Source of the DNA: RFTU01 sp046094505 | Lineage (GTDB): Bacteria; Pseudomonadota; Gammaproteobacteria; Burkholderiales; Burkholderiaceae_C | Length of the DNA stretch: 64,000 nucleotides | Assembly (NCBI GenBank): GCA_046094505.1 | Contig: JBJTHN010000065.1 | Coordinates: forward strand, 8,729-72,728 | Reading direction: 5' to 3' | Shown: positions 18,441 to 27,324 of the stretch, in pieces | Position numbering within the stretch: position 1 is the first letter of the stretch | Layout of the letters: each line of letters starts with the position of its first letter | Notes under the pieces: generated by a model | Databases searched by the model: none | Told to the model about the DNA's origin: nothing | Seen by the model: only the letters and a program-made list of their open reading frames with translations | Made by a program: the position numbers and the translations under genes

Positions 18441-18517
18441 GGCTGTGATGATAGGCCGATGGACCGTGCCCGCCGTATGCGGGGCCTCTGGTGCTTGTGC
18501 ACGCCCCACGGCGGTGC

Positions 18518-19330
18518 TTACGCCACAAACCCACCCGTGATCCCGCGCAGGATGCGCAGGAAGTCTTCGGGGTCCTCTTGCATGAGGCCATGTCCCGTGG
18601 CCAGGGTATGCACCTGTGCGTGCAGCCCCACCTGCAGCACGCGGCTGGCCTTGGGCAGTGTCATCTGATCACGTGCCCCCAACACGAGGTGGGTGCGGGC
18701 CTGCACCAGAGGCATCGCCGCTTCGGCTCCTCGGTAGGCGTCGCACAGCTTGAAGTCGTGGCTGAACAGGTTCACATCGCGATTCGAACCCAGCACGCGG
18801 TGCATCAAGGCCCGGTTTCCGCCATGCAGCCAGAAGCCCGGGCCAGGGTAGCTGGGTTTGGATGCCCAACTGCTGAGCGTGTACTGATTGACCATGTCGA
18901 TGCCCTGGGCGGGTCGCTGTTCGGCTGCCTCGAGCAGGGCCGGCGAGACGGCCATGGGGTAGGCGGTGCCCACCATCACCAGATCGGCAACCCGGTCAGG
19001 GCGGCGTGCGGCGGCCTCCAACGCGATCAAGGACCCCATGCTGTGGCCCACCAGGCACACGCGTCCCGCGCCTACGGCGTCCAGCACCTGCCAAAGCGCC
19101 AGTGCGCCTTCTTCGATGGAGGCGCAGACAGGGCCGATGCTGCGCATATGGCCCGGCTGGTCCAGTGCCAACACGCTGTAGCCATGGTGCGCCATCCACC
19201 GCGCCGGCAGGGTCCAAACGCTGTGGTCGTGCAGCGCGCCGTGGATGAACACCACGCAGGGCAGGGTGGGGTCGAAGGGCCGCCCACCGGTGTAGGCATA
19301 GATCTGGCGGTCACCCAGTTCGATGTTCAT
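18518..19330 (-). CDS. Alpha/beta-fold hydrolase
   Basis: A 270 aa serine hydrolase. The oxyanion segment VVFIHGALHDHSVW, the nucleophile elbow GHSMGS, an aspartate in LVLGARDQMTLP and the histidine in LATGHGLMQEDP give the full catalytic triad. The substrate is unknown. The start overlaps the metY stop by four bases (ATGA). Co-expression with metY is therefore likely, but it is not MetX, whose sequence is longer and different. Confidence 0.9.
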   Translation of the reverse strand: MNIELGDRQIYAYTGGRPFDPTLPCVVFIHGALHDHSVWTLPARWMAHHGYSVLALDQPGHMRSIGPVCASIEEGALALWQVLDAVGAGRVCLVGHSMGSLIALEAAARRPDRVADLVMVGTAYPMAVSPALLEAAEQRPAQGIDMVNQYTLSSWASKPSYPGPGFWLHGGNRALMHRVLGSNRDVNLFSHDFKLCDAYRGAEAAMPLVQARTHLVLGARDQMTLPKASRVLQVGLHAQVHTLATGHGLMQEDPEDFLRILRGITGGFVA

Positions 19331-20667
19331 GTGGCACCTGGCGCAGCCGTGGGGGACGTGTTGGGTTTGCTGGCGGCCCTTTCAGCCACCTTGAAGGCGC
19401 GCTTCAGATCATCGATGAGGTCGTCGGCCGACTCCAGCCCGATGGACAGGCGGATCGTGCCGGGCCCGATCCCGCTGATTCGCAGCGCATCGTCGCTCAT
19501 CCGGAAATGGGTGGTGGAGGCGGGGTGGATGACCAGCGAGCGGCAGTCGCCGACGTTGGCCAGGTGTGAAAACACCTGCAAGGCCTCGATGAAGGCGCGC
19601 CCCTGCTCACGAGTGCCCCGGAGGTTGAAACTGAACACGGCACCAGCGCCGCGTGGCAGCAGCCGTGTGGCCAGGGCGTGGTCAGGGTGGGACGGCAGTT
19701 CGGGGTAGGCCACGTCCAGCACCAGGGGATGGCTGCACAGGAATTCCACCACGCGCCGGGTGTTGGCCACATGGCGTTCCATGCGCAGGGGCAGGGTCTC
19801 CAGGCCCTGCAGCATCAACCAGGCGGTGTGTGGGCTCATGCACGCACCGAAGTCGCGCAGTCCCTCGCGCCGGGCCCGCAGCAGAAAAGCGCCGGTCGAG
19901 CTCTCTTCGGAAAAGTTCATGCCGTGGAAGCCCTCGTACGGTTGGCTCAGCTCGGGGAAGCGGGGGCTGGCGGCCCAGTCGAAGCGGCCCCCGTCCAGCA
20001 CCACGCCGCCCACCACCGTGCCATGCCCGCACAGGAACTTGGTGGCCGAGTGAAACACCAGGTCCGCGCCCAACTCCAGAGGCTTCATCAGCCAGGGGGT
20101 GGTAAACGTGGAGTCCACCAGCAGCGGAAGGCCGGCCTCGTGCGCCACGGCCGACACCGAGGGAATGTCCAGCACGTCCAGACCGGGGTTGCCCAGGGTT
20201 TCGCCAAACAGCAGCCGGGTTTGCGGACGTATGGCTTGCCGCCAGGCGTCCAGGTCGCGAGGCGCAACGAAAGTGGTCTCGATTCCAAAGCGCCGCAGCG
20301 TGTAGGCCAACAGGTTGTGTGAGCCGCCGTACAGCGCGCCGCTGGCCACGATGTGCGCGCCTGCACCGGCCAAGGTGGCCACGGCCAGGTGCAGGGCCGC
20401 CTGGCCACTGGCCGTGGCCACAGCCCCCACGGCCCCTTCGAGGGCGGACATGCGTTCCTCGAAGACCGCATTGGTGGGGTTGCTGATGCGGCTGTACACA
20501 TGGCCTGGCCGCTCCATGTTGAAGAGCGAGGCCGCGTGTTCGGCGTCCTGGAACACGAAGGAGGTGCTCAGGTGCAGGGGCACGGCGCGTGCGCCGGTGC
20601 TGGGGTCTGGCGCCGCGCCGGCGTGCAGGGCCAAAGTATCGAAATGGGGTGCGCTGTATCCGGCCAT
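19327..20667 (-). CDS. metY: O-acetylhomoserine sulfhydrylase (PLP-dependent)
   Basis: A 446 aa Cys/Met-metabolism PLP enzyme that likely converts O-acetylhomoserine and sulfide to homocysteine. The family segment HVYSRISNPTNAVFEERMSALEG and the PLP lysine in HSATKFLCGHG are visible. PASTTHFRMSDDALRISGIGPGTIRLSIGLE near the C-terminus is the usual closing block. A short Ala/Thr/Pro tail follows. It is divergent from the CBS-pair gene with 108 bases between the starts. Confidence 0.92.
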   Translation of the reverse strand: MAGYSAPHFDTLALHAGAAPDPSTGARAVPLHLSTSFVFQDAEHAASLFNMERPGHVYSRISNPTNAVFEERMSALEGAVGAVATASGQAALHLAVATLAGAGAHIVASGALYGGSHNLLAYTLRRFGIETTFVAPRDLDAWRQAIRPQTRLLFGETLGNPGLDVLDIPSVSAVAHEAGLPLLVDSTFTTPWLMKPLELGADLVFHSATKFLCGHGTVVGGVVLDGGRFDWAASPRFPELSQPYEGFHGMNFSEESSTGAFLLRARREGLRDFGACMSPHTAWLMLQGLETLPLRMERHVANTRRVVEFLCSHPLVLDVAYPELPSHPDHALATRLLPRGAGAVFSFNLRGTREQGRAFIEALQVFSHLANVGDCRSLVIHPASTTHFRMSDDALRISGIGPGTIRLSIGLESADDLIDDLKRAFKVAERAASKPNTSPTAAPGAT

Positions 20668-20684
20668 GGAAGAGCCTTTGGGCG

Positions 20685-20713
20685 TTGGATTGCGCTTTAT
20701 TGTGTGCTATGTT
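20685..20713 (+). promoter_or_regulatory. Candidate sigma-70 promoter for the CBS-pair gene
   Basis: TTGGAT (20685-20690) and TATGTT (20708-20713) are separated by 17 bases in the divergent metY/CBS-pair gap. The predicted start lies about 55 bases before the CBS-pair ATG. This is a match by eye only. Confidence 0.5.
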
Positions 20714-20775
20714 GGGTGCTCTCCCGACTCCTAGCGTTCCCCCTCAGCCACCCCCGAACACCAGCAGGCAGCGTC

Positions 20776-21246
20776 ATGAAGGTCAGTGACATCCTCCGCG
20801 TCAAAGGCAGCACCTTGATTACCGTGAGCTCGGACACGCCCCTGACCGAGGCGGTCAAGACCATGGCCGAACAGGATGCGGGGTCCCTGGTGGTCATGGA
20901 CCACGGTGACCTCACCGGCATGCTCACCTTTCGGGAGGTGATTGCAGCGGTGGTGCGTAACCAGAACCAGGTGGGCACTTTGCTGGTCCGCTCGGTCATG
21001 GACGACCACCCCATGACCTGCACCATGGAAACCGAAATGGACGAGGTGCGCCGCATGATGCTGGGCCGACACGCGCGCTACATGCCGGTCCTGGATGGCC
21101 GAACCCTGATGGGCGTGATCTCGTTCTACGACGTGGCCAAGGCCGTGGTGGATGCGCAGGACTTCGAGAACCGCATGCTCAAGGCCTACATCCGCGACTG
21201 GCCGTCCGATGGCCCAGCCGCCACCGGCGACGCCGCGCCTCGCTAG
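20776..21246 (+). CDS. CBS-domain-pair protein
   Basis: A 156 aa soluble protein made of two CBS motifs (about residues 1-60 and 70-135). The strand-helix patterns DAGSLVVMDHGDLTGMLTFREV and RYMPVLDGRTLMGVISFYDV are typical. CBS pairs bind adenosine-containing ligands and act as stand-alone energy or nucleotide sensors; the ligand here is unknown. The gene is well separated from aroC by 71 bases. Confidence 0.9.
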   Translation: MKVSDILRVKGSTLITVSSDTPLTEAVKTMAEQDAGSLVVMDHGDLTGMLTFREVIAAVVRNQNQVGTLLVRSVMDDHPMTCTMETEMDEVRRMMLGRHARYMPVLDGRTLMGVISFYDVAKAVVDAQDFENRMLKAYIRDWPSDGPAATGDAAPR

Positions 21247-21317
21247 CCTGGGCCTGCGGCGCGGGCGGTGTGCGGTGGCCTGTCACAATCGGGCCTTCCC
21301 TGGAACGCCCTTGACCC

Positions 21318-22421
21318 ATGTCCGGCAGCACGTTTGGCAATCTGTTTCGCGTCACCAACTTCGGTGAGAGCCATGGCGTGGCCATCGGCTGCGTGATCGA
21401 CGGCTGCCCACCCGGTATGGAGCTTCAGGAAAGCGATATTCAGCCCGACCTCGACCGTCGTCGGCCGGGCACCAGCCGTCACGTGACCCAACGCAATGAG
21501 CCCGACGCGGTGGAGATCCTCTCGGGCGTCTACGAGGGCCAAACCACCGGTACGCCCATCGCGCTGCTGATCCGCAACACCGACCAGCGCAGCAAGGACT
21601 ACGGCAACATCCTGGACACCTTTCGCCCCGGGCATGCCGACTACACCTACTGGCGCAAGTACGGGCTGCGGGATCCCCGTGGGGGCGGGCGGTCGTCGGC
21701 GCGCTTGACCGCGCCGATGGTGGCGGCCGGTGCAGTCGCCAAGAAGTGGCTCAAGGCCCAACACGGCACCGGTTTCGTGGGCTGGATGTCGGCCCTGGGT
21801 GATCAGGAGGTTGCCTTCGAGGGCACCGAACACATCCCGAACAACCCCTTCTTTGCTGCCAACGCCAGCCAAATCCCCGAGCTTGAGGCTTACATGGATG
21901 CCCTGCGCAAGAAGGGCGACTCGGTGGGCGCGCGCATTGAGGTGCGGGCCACCGGCGTGCCCGTGGGCCTGGGCCAGCCTTTGTTCGACAAGCTCGATGC
22001 CGACATCGCCTACGCCATGATGGGGATCAACGCCGTCAAGGGTGTGGAGATCGGCGACGGCTTTGCGGTGGTGGCCCAGAACGGCAGCGTGCACGGCGAC
22101 GAGTTGTCCCCAGAGGGCTTCAGAAGCAACCATGCCGGGGGCGTGTTGGGTGGCATCAGCACCGGGCAGGACCTGGTGGTGCGCATCGCCATCAAGCCCA
22201 CCAGTTCCATCCGATGGCCCAAGGCCTCCATCGACCGCCAGCTGCAGCCGACCACGGTTGAGACCTTCGGCCGGCACGACCCCTGCGTGGGCATAAGGGC
22301 CACGCCCATCGCCGAGGCCATGCTGGCCCTGGTGCTGATGGACCACGTGCTGCTGCACCGCGCCCAGTGTGGCGACGTGCAGCTGCCGGTGGCACCGATC
22401 AAGGGTGCCTCGGCGGCGTGA
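21318..22421 (+). CDS. aroC: Chorismate synthase
   Basis: A 367 aa enzyme that converts 5-enolpyruvylshikimate-3-phosphate to chorismate using reduced FMN, the last shared step to aromatic amino acids. Signature blocks GESHGVAIGCVIDGCPPG, RPGHADYTYWRKYGLRDPRGGGRSSAR and CVGIRATPIAEAMLALV are intact. The stop overlaps the GTG start of the MFS gene. Confidence 0.98.
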   Translation: MSGSTFGNLFRVTNFGESHGVAIGCVIDGCPPGMELQESDIQPDLDRRRPGTSRHVTQRNEPDAVEILSGVYEGQTTGTPIALLIRNTDQRSKDYGNILDTFRPGHADYTYWRKYGLRDPRGGGRSSARLTAPMVAAGAVAKKWLKAQHGTGFVGWMSALGDQEVAFEGTEHIPNNPFFAANASQIPELEAYMDALRKKGDSVGARIEVRATGVPVGLGQPLFDKLDADIAYAMMGINAVKGVEIGDGFAVVAQNGSVHGDELSPEGFRSNHAGGVLGGISTGQDLVVRIAIKPTSSIRWPKASIDRQLQPTTVETFGRHDPCVGIRATPIAEAMLALVLMDHVLLHRAQCGDVQLPVAPIKGASAA

Positions 22422-23587
22422 ACCGTCCGCCCTGGGCGGCATTCGCCGCCGTGTCCTTCACCTACTTCGCCAGCATCGGCTTCTTCACCACCTACGCTCC
22501 GCTGTGGTTCAAGTCGCTGGGGTACTCCGCCCTGGCTATCGGCGTGATCTCGTCCCTGCAGGCCTGGACGCGGGTCTTCGTGCCCTATGCCTGGGGCTGG
22601 TTGGCCGACCACACGGGGCGTCGGGTTTGGTTGCTGCGCGCGGCCACACTGGGCTCTTTGCTGGTGGGCAGTCTGTTGGCGCCAGCCCATGCATGGGGTT
22701 GGTTGCCGCTGTGCGTGTTTTTGCTGTTCATTTGCAACGGCGGCGTGGTGCCGCTGTCCGAATCGGCCTTGGCCCGCTTCCTTCAAACCGACGGGGGCAT
22801 GGATGCAGCCCGCTACGGTCGTATCCGAGTGTGGGGCTCCATCGGTTTCATCCTGTCCGTGACGGCCGCTGGGTTCATTCTGGAATCGGCGGGCATCGAT
22901 GCATTTCCCTGGGTCGTCAGTGTCTTGTTGGTGCTGCTGTGCGTGGCCGCTGCCCGCCTGCCTTCCCGGGTAGACGCCGTGGCGGAAACCACGGCGCAGG
23001 AGGGCTCGGTGTGGCAGGTCCTGCGCCAGCGCCGCGTCCAGTGGTTCTTTGCCACCATCTTCTTCACGGTCCTGGGCCACACGAGCCTGTACACCTTTCT
23101 GAGCCTGTACCTGGATGAGCTGGGTTACGGCAAGTCGGCGGTGGGATTGGTGTGGGCCGTCAGCGTCTTGGCCGAGATCGCCTTCTTCTGGATGGGCACT
23201 CATTGGGCGGGGCGCTTGGAGCCGGTGCGCTGGTTGTGGTGGGCTGCGGTCTTGTGCGTGCTGCGCTTTGCTGCGATTGCGTCCATGGGTCATGTGATGG
23301 CGGTCTTGGTGGCCGCGCAGCTGCTGCATGCCGTCACGTTCGCGGCCCAACATGCGGCTTGCACGGCGCAGCTGGGGGTCTTCTTCCCGGGCCGCTTGCG
23401 GGGCAGGGGGCAGGCGCTGTACGCCGTTTTGGGTTACGGCCTGTCCGGTGTCCTCGGTGGTTTGGGCGGCGGCCTGCTGACGCAGCACCTGGGATTCGAA
23501 TCGGTGTTCTGGGCTGCCACTGCTTCAGGGCTGATGGCCGTGGCCTGTGCGCATCAGCTCGCGCGACATCTCGGCGATCAGCTCTGA
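22418..23587 (+). CDS. MFS transporter, phenylpropionate/nucleoside-symporter-like
   Basis: A 389 aa 12-helix transporter of the MFS_1-like group (HcaT-type). The loop LADHTGRRVWLLR between helices 2 and 3 is the MFS A-motif, and ARYGRIRVWGSIGFI is characteristic of this branch. The substrate is not predictable. The start is a GTG overlapping the aroC stop (GTGA). The 3' end runs 63 bases into the opposite-strand NAD(P)HX repair gene. Confidence 0.88.
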   Translation: MNRPPWAAFAAVSFTYFASIGFFTTYAPLWFKSLGYSALAIGVISSLQAWTRVFVPYAWGWLADHTGRRVWLLRAATLGSLLVGSLLAPAHAWGWLPLCVFLLFICNGGVVPLSESALARFLQTDGGMDAARYGRIRVWGSIGFILSVTAAGFILESAGIDAFPWVVSVLLVLLCVAAARLPSRVDAVAETTAQEGSVWQVLRQRRVQWFFATIFFTVLGHTSLYTFLSLYLDELGYGKSAVGLVWAVSVLAEIAFFWMGTHWAGRLEPVRWLWWAAVLCVLRFAAIASMGHVMAVLVAAQLLHAVTFAAQHAACTAQLGVFFPGRLRGRGQALYAVLGYGLSGVLGGLGGGLLTQHLGFESVFWAATASGLMAVACAHQLARHLGDQL

Positions 23588-25252
23588 GGCCGGTAGAACC
23601 AGGGACCGGCAGCGCCCTGTTTCAGCCTCCAGGTGATCGGCCGCTTTGCCATGCAGGTGCACACAGGCGGCCACCACATCGTGCAGGCTCGTGCGCTGCG
23701 CATGGGTGCTGGCCCATGCGCCTGCGATCCAACCCGCCAAGACATCGCCGGTGCCGCCGGTGGCCAAGCGTGCGTTGCCACTGCCATTGATCCACGGCAC
23801 CTGGCCGGGGCTGGCCACCACCGTACCGGCACCCTTGAGCACCACGGTGGCACCACTGCGGTCGGCCAGGCGCTGGGCAGCGGCCAAGCGGTCCGACTGC
23901 ACCTGAGCGGTGGTCAGGCCCAACAAACGGGCGGCCTCGAGCGGGTGGGGCGTCAGCACCGTGTGAGCGCCATGGTGCGGGCGGGCCCGCAGCCGGGCCC
24001 ACAAGGGCCCCTCTGCGGCCAGTGCGTTCAGGGCGTCGGCGTCCAAGACCAGGCGCCAAGCGCGCGTGAGCAGGGTGGGCAGGAGCGGGGCTATGAGGGT
24101 GCCGCCCCCGCAGCCGGCCACCACCACAGCCGGTGCCAAGCTGGCCCGGGCCAGGTCGGAAACCGTGCGCGTCATCACCTCGGGCGCCAGCTCATCCACC
24201 AGCCCTGGGGGTTCCGGGCGGCCTTTGTGGGACTCCGATGGTCCGGGCGCGGCGCCGCCCTGCAGTTCCACCCGGTGCACGCGGCCGGCGCCGGCCGCCA
24301 CGGCCGCGCGTGAGGCCAGCCGCAGTGCGCCCACCATGCCGGGCGCACCGCCCACCAGCCAAACGTCTCCAAAGCTTCCCTTGTGACCGCTTGCCCGTGC
24401 CTGGCCATCGGGCTGCAGGCGGCTGCTGCGCAGGAGTGCCAAGGCCTCGGTGGGCACCAAGTGAGCGGCTGGCGCGTGTGGCGGCGTTGGCGTCAGCGGT
24501 TCAACGCCCAAGGCATCAAACCAAACTTCACCGACCCAGTCGCCTGCCTCATGGGTGTACAGGCCGGGCTTGAGCGTCAGCACGCTCAAGGTGTGGTGGG
24601 CTCGCACGGCACAGGCCTGGCCCTCGGTATCCAGCAGCCGTGCACCCGTGTCCGGGTGTAGCCCGCTGGGCAGGTCGACGCTGAGCACGCGCACGTCGGG
24701 CTGCGCCTGGGTGCAGGCGTTGATCCAGCCGATCGCCTCGGCCACGGGCGGGGGCAGCGGTGAGCGGGCACCCAGCCCAAGCAGGGCATCGATGATCAGC
24801 AGCCCGTGGCTGGGCACGGTGGGCCGCGCCGCGCAGGCGCCCGGCCCCACCCACGTGGGCCAAGGCTGAACGGTGAGGCCTGCCGCCACAGCCTGCTGCC
24901 GTGCGCGGCGTGCTTCAGGGCTGTTGGCGGCCTGCACCTCCCAGACCACGGGCGCCAAGCCTGCGGCCTGCAGACGCCCAGCGGCCACCCACCCATCCCC
25001 GCCGTTGTGGCCTGATCCGGTCAGCACCCAGATGCTGCTACCCGGGGGCGCCACGGCCACGGCCAGGCGGGCCACAGCGGCGCCGGCACGCTCCAGAAGG
25101 CTGGGCACGGGAGGGCTGGGCAACGCTTGGCCGTCCGCGGGATGTCCGGTCGAGGCCTGGGCTTCCAGGCTGCGGGTGGCCTTTGCGTTCCACAAGGGCC
25201 AAGCGCCGTTTGGGCACGGGATGCGGCGGGGGCGCCAGGGGGCGTGGGCCAA
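23525..25252 (-). CDS. nnr: Fused NAD(P)H-hydrate epimerase / ADP-dependent NAD(P)H-hydrate dehydratase
   Basis: Bifunctional metabolite-repair enzyme (575 aa from the chosen start). The N-terminal YjeF domain shows GSGHNGGDGWVAAGRL and VDLPSGLHPDTG. The C-terminal ribokinase-like domain shows GHKGSFGDVWLVGG, VLTPHPLEAARLLG and NARLATGGTGDVLAGWIAG. It epimerises and dehydrates damaged NADHX/NADPHX. I saw no in-frame ATG or GTG near the expected N-terminus; TTG at 25252 with AGGAG about ten bases upstream is the best start, and TTG at 25195 is an alternative. Its 5' end lies on the rpsB promoter region. Confidence 0.88.
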   Translation of the reverse strand: MAHAPWRPRRIPCPNGAWPLWNAKATRSLEAQASTGHPADGQALPSPPVPSLLERAGAAVARLAVAVAPPGSSIWVLTGSGHNGGDGWVAAGRLQAAGLAPVVWEVQAANSPEARRARQQAVAAGLTVQPWPTWVGPGACAARPTVPSHGLLIIDALLGLGARSPLPPPVAEAIGWINACTQAQPDVRVLSVDLPSGLHPDTGARLLDTEGQACAVRAHHTLSVLTLKPGLYTHEAGDWVGEVWFDALGVEPLTPTPPHAPAAHLVPTEALALLRSSRLQPDGQARASGHKGSFGDVWLVGGAPGMVGALRLASRAAVAAGAGRVHRVELQGGAAPGPSESHKGRPEPPGLVDELAPEVMTRTVSDLARASLAPAVVVAGCGGGTLIAPLLPTLLTRAWRLVLDADALNALAAEGPLWARLRARPHHGAHTVLTPHPLEAARLLGLTTAQVQSDRLAAAQRLADRSGATVVLKGAGTVVASPGQVPWINGSGNARLATGGTGDVLAGWIAGAWASTHAQRTSLHDVVAACVHLHGKAADHLEAETGRCRSLVLPASELIAEMSRELMRTGHGHQP

Positions 25253-25258
25253 GCCTGC

Positions 25259-25264
25259 TATACT
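25259..25264 (+). promoter_or_regulatory. rpsB promoter -10 element
   Basis: TATACT lies about seven bases before the leader hairpin. I see no convincing -35. It sits inside the divergent gap with nnr, whose ribosome site overlaps it on the other strand. Confidence 0.55.
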
Positions 25265-25269
25265 CCTTG

Positions 25270-25293
25270 GGTTTACCCGAATTCGGGTGAGCC
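25270..25293 (+). promoter_or_regulatory. rpsB 5' leader hairpin (candidate S2 autoregulatory element)
   Basis: GGTTTACCCG and CGGGTGAGCC form ten pairs (including G.T wobbles) around an AATT loop. From the -10 position it would be at the extreme 5' end of the rpsB mRNA, with a leader of about 130 bases. S2 autoregulates rpsB-tsf through the leader in other proteobacteria, so this is a reasonable candidate. Confidence 0.5.
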
Positions 25294-25402
25294 AATCGCG
25301 GATCCAGCCACCAGAGGTGTTTCGGTTCGGCAAGCACCCTGTTCCAGGGGCTTCGAAGCGGAATTTCGGCGGGATTCTAGACCCAACCTTCTAGGAGAAA
25401 TC

Positions 25403-26152
25403 ATGTCTGTCAGCATGCGCGAAATGCTGGAAGCCGGTGTGCACTTCGGTCACCAAACCCGCTTCTGGAACCCCAAGATGGCCCCCTTCATCTACGGCCA
25501 TCGCAACAAGATCCACATCATCAACCTGGAAAAGACCCAGCCGCTTTTCCAGGACGGCTTGAAGTTCATTCGCCAGTTGGCCGCGCGCCGGGGCACCATC
25601 ATGCTGGTGGGTACCAAGCGCCAGGCCCGCGAGGTGGTGGCCGCCGAAGCGCAGCGCTGCGGCATGCCCTACGTCGATCAACGCTGGTTGGGCGGCATGC
25701 TGACCAACTTCAAGACCGTCAAGGGCTCCTTGAAGAAGCTCAAGGACATGCAGGCTCAAGTGGAGGCTGGCACACAGCCCGCCATCAAGAAGGAAGCTCT
25801 GATGTTCCAGCGCGAGATCGCCAAGCTGGAAAAGGACATTGGCGGCATCGCTGATATGGCGGCCTTGCCCGATGCTCTGTTCGTGATCGACGTGGGCTAT
25901 CACAAGATCGCCATTCAAGAAGCCAACAAGCTGGGTATTCCGGTGGTCGGCGTGGTGGACACCAACCACTCCCCTGACGGAATCGACTACGTGATCCCGG
26001 GCAATGACGACTCCGCCAAGGCTGTGGCCCTGTATGCCCGCGCCGTGGCAGACGCCGTGCTGGACGGCAAGGCCAACGCGACGCAGGAACTCGCACAGGC
26101 CGTGGCCGGCGCTGAAGGCGACGAGTTCGTCGAGGTCAACGAAGGGGCCTGA
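25403..26152 (+). CDS. rpsB: 30S ribosomal protein S2
   Basis: Ribosomal protein uS2 (249 aa), a late-binding protein of the small subunit. MREMLEAGVHFGHQTRFWNPKM, the VDQRWLGGMLTNFKTV segment and GIPVVGVVDTNHSPDGIDYVIPGND are family signatures. A strong GGAG ribosome site (CTAGGAGAAATC) precedes the ATG. The long leader and the downstream terminator-like hairpin match the regulated rpsB-tsf arrangement. Confidence 0.99.
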   Translation: MSVSMREMLEAGVHFGHQTRFWNPKMAPFIYGHRNKIHIINLEKTQPLFQDGLKFIRQLAARRGTIMLVGTKRQAREVVAAEAQRCGMPYVDQRWLGGMLTNFKTVKGSLKKLKDMQAQVEAGTQPAIKKEALMFQREIAKLEKDIGGIADMAALPDALFVIDVGYHKIAIQEANKLGIPVVGVVDTNHSPDGIDYVIPGNDDSAKAVALYARAVADAVLDGKANATQELAQAVAGAEGDEFVEVNEGA

Positions 26153-26236
26153 TGCCCGCGGCAAGCAGGTCCGTTCGTTAAGGGCCTGTTCGCTGCAGCC
26201 GGGTTCGTGATCGACCCGGCACCCACATTCCCAAGG

Positions 26237-26258
26237 GGGGCCTGCGCGGCCCCTTTTT
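26237..26258 (+). terminator. Terminator/attenuator between rpsB and tsf
   Basis: GGGGCC (26237-26242) pairs with GGCCCC (26248-26253) around a five-base loop, followed by TTTTT. Partial termination here would give more S2 than EF-Ts message, as known for the same gap in E. coli. Confidence 0.75.
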
Positions 26259-26279
26259 CAAACCGATGGAGAAGACGAG

Positions 26280-27179
26280 ATGCCTGCGATTACCGCCAGC
26301 ATGGTGGCTGAACTGCGCGCCAAGACCGACGCGCCGATGATGGAGTGCAAGAAGGCCCTGACCGAGGCCGACGGCGACATGGTCCGAGCCGAAGAGATCC
26401 TACGCGTCAAGCTGGGCAACAAGGCCGGCAAGGCGGCTGCCCGCATCACCGCAGAGGGCGTTATTTCGGCTGCCGTTTTTGGCAGCACGGGCGCTCTGAT
26501 CGAGATCAACTGCGAGACCGACTTCGTTTCCAAGAACGACGCCTTCCTCGCCTTCGCCAAGGCCTGCGCCGAACTGGTGGCTTCCCATAACCCGGCCGAC
26601 GTGGCCGCCTTGTCGGCCCTGCCCCTGAGCATGGAATCCTTCGGCCCGACGGTCGAAGATGTGCGCAAGGGCCTGATCGGCAAGATCGGTGAGAACATGA
26701 CCATCCGCCGCTTCAAGCGCTATGCCGGCGGTGGCAAGCTGGCCTCCTACCTGCACGGCGCGCGCATCGGCGTGATCGTCGAGTTTGAGGGGGACGACGT
26801 GGCAGCCAAGGACACGGCCATGCACATCGCCGCCATGAAGCCCGCCGCCTTGTCCAGCGCAGAAGTGCCCGCTGAACTGGTGGACAAGGAACGCAAGATT
26901 GCCACCGAAAAGGCGGCCGAGTCGGGCAAGCCCGCCGACATCGTGGCCAAGATGGTGGAAGGCTCGGTGCAGAAATTCCTTAAGGAAGTCTCTCTGCTGG
27001 ACCAGGTGTTCGTCAAGGCGGCCGACGGCAAGCAGACCGTCGGTGCTTACTTGAAGTCCACCGGGACCACCGCCAAGGGTTTTACCCTGTACGTGGTGGG
27101 CGAGGGCATCGAGAAGAAACAGGACGACTTTGCCGCTGAAGTGGCTGCCCAAGTGGCGGCGGCCAGCAAGGCCCAGTAA
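26280..27179 (+). CDS. tsf: Elongation factor Ts
   Basis: Guanine nucleotide exchange factor for EF-Tu (299 aa). The N-terminal UBA-like domain ends in RAKTDAPMMECKKALTEADGDM, followed by the family segment GALIEINCETDFVSKNDAF. The core then ends in LLDQVFVKAADGKQTVG. The last ten bases including the stop are repeated immediately downstream (27171-27190), leaving a second in-frame-looking stop of no coding consequence. Confidence 0.99.
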   Translation: MPAITASMVAELRAKTDAPMMECKKALTEADGDMVRAEEILRVKLGNKAGKAAARITAEGVISAAVFGSTGALIEINCETDFVSKNDAFLAFAKACAELVASHNPADVAALSALPLSMESFGPTVEDVRKGLIGKIGENMTIRRFKRYAGGGKLASYLHGARIGVIVEFEGDDVAAKDTAMHIAAMKPAALSSAEVPAELVDKERKIATEKAAESGKPADIVAKMVEGSVQKFLKEVSLLDQVFVKAADGKQTVGAYLKSTGTTAKGFTLYVVGEGIEKKQDDFAAEVAAQVAAASKAQ

Positions 27180-27324
27180 GGCCCAGTAAGGCGCTGCGCG
27201 TGGCGGCGGCCCTATGGGCTCGCCGCTGTGGCGGGTGTGGGCCAGCCGATTGCGCGCCGGCCCCGCCAAGCCGCCCTTTCGCCCCTTACACTGGGGTGTT
27301 TGTCGAAAGCCTTTACCGCCGCGC

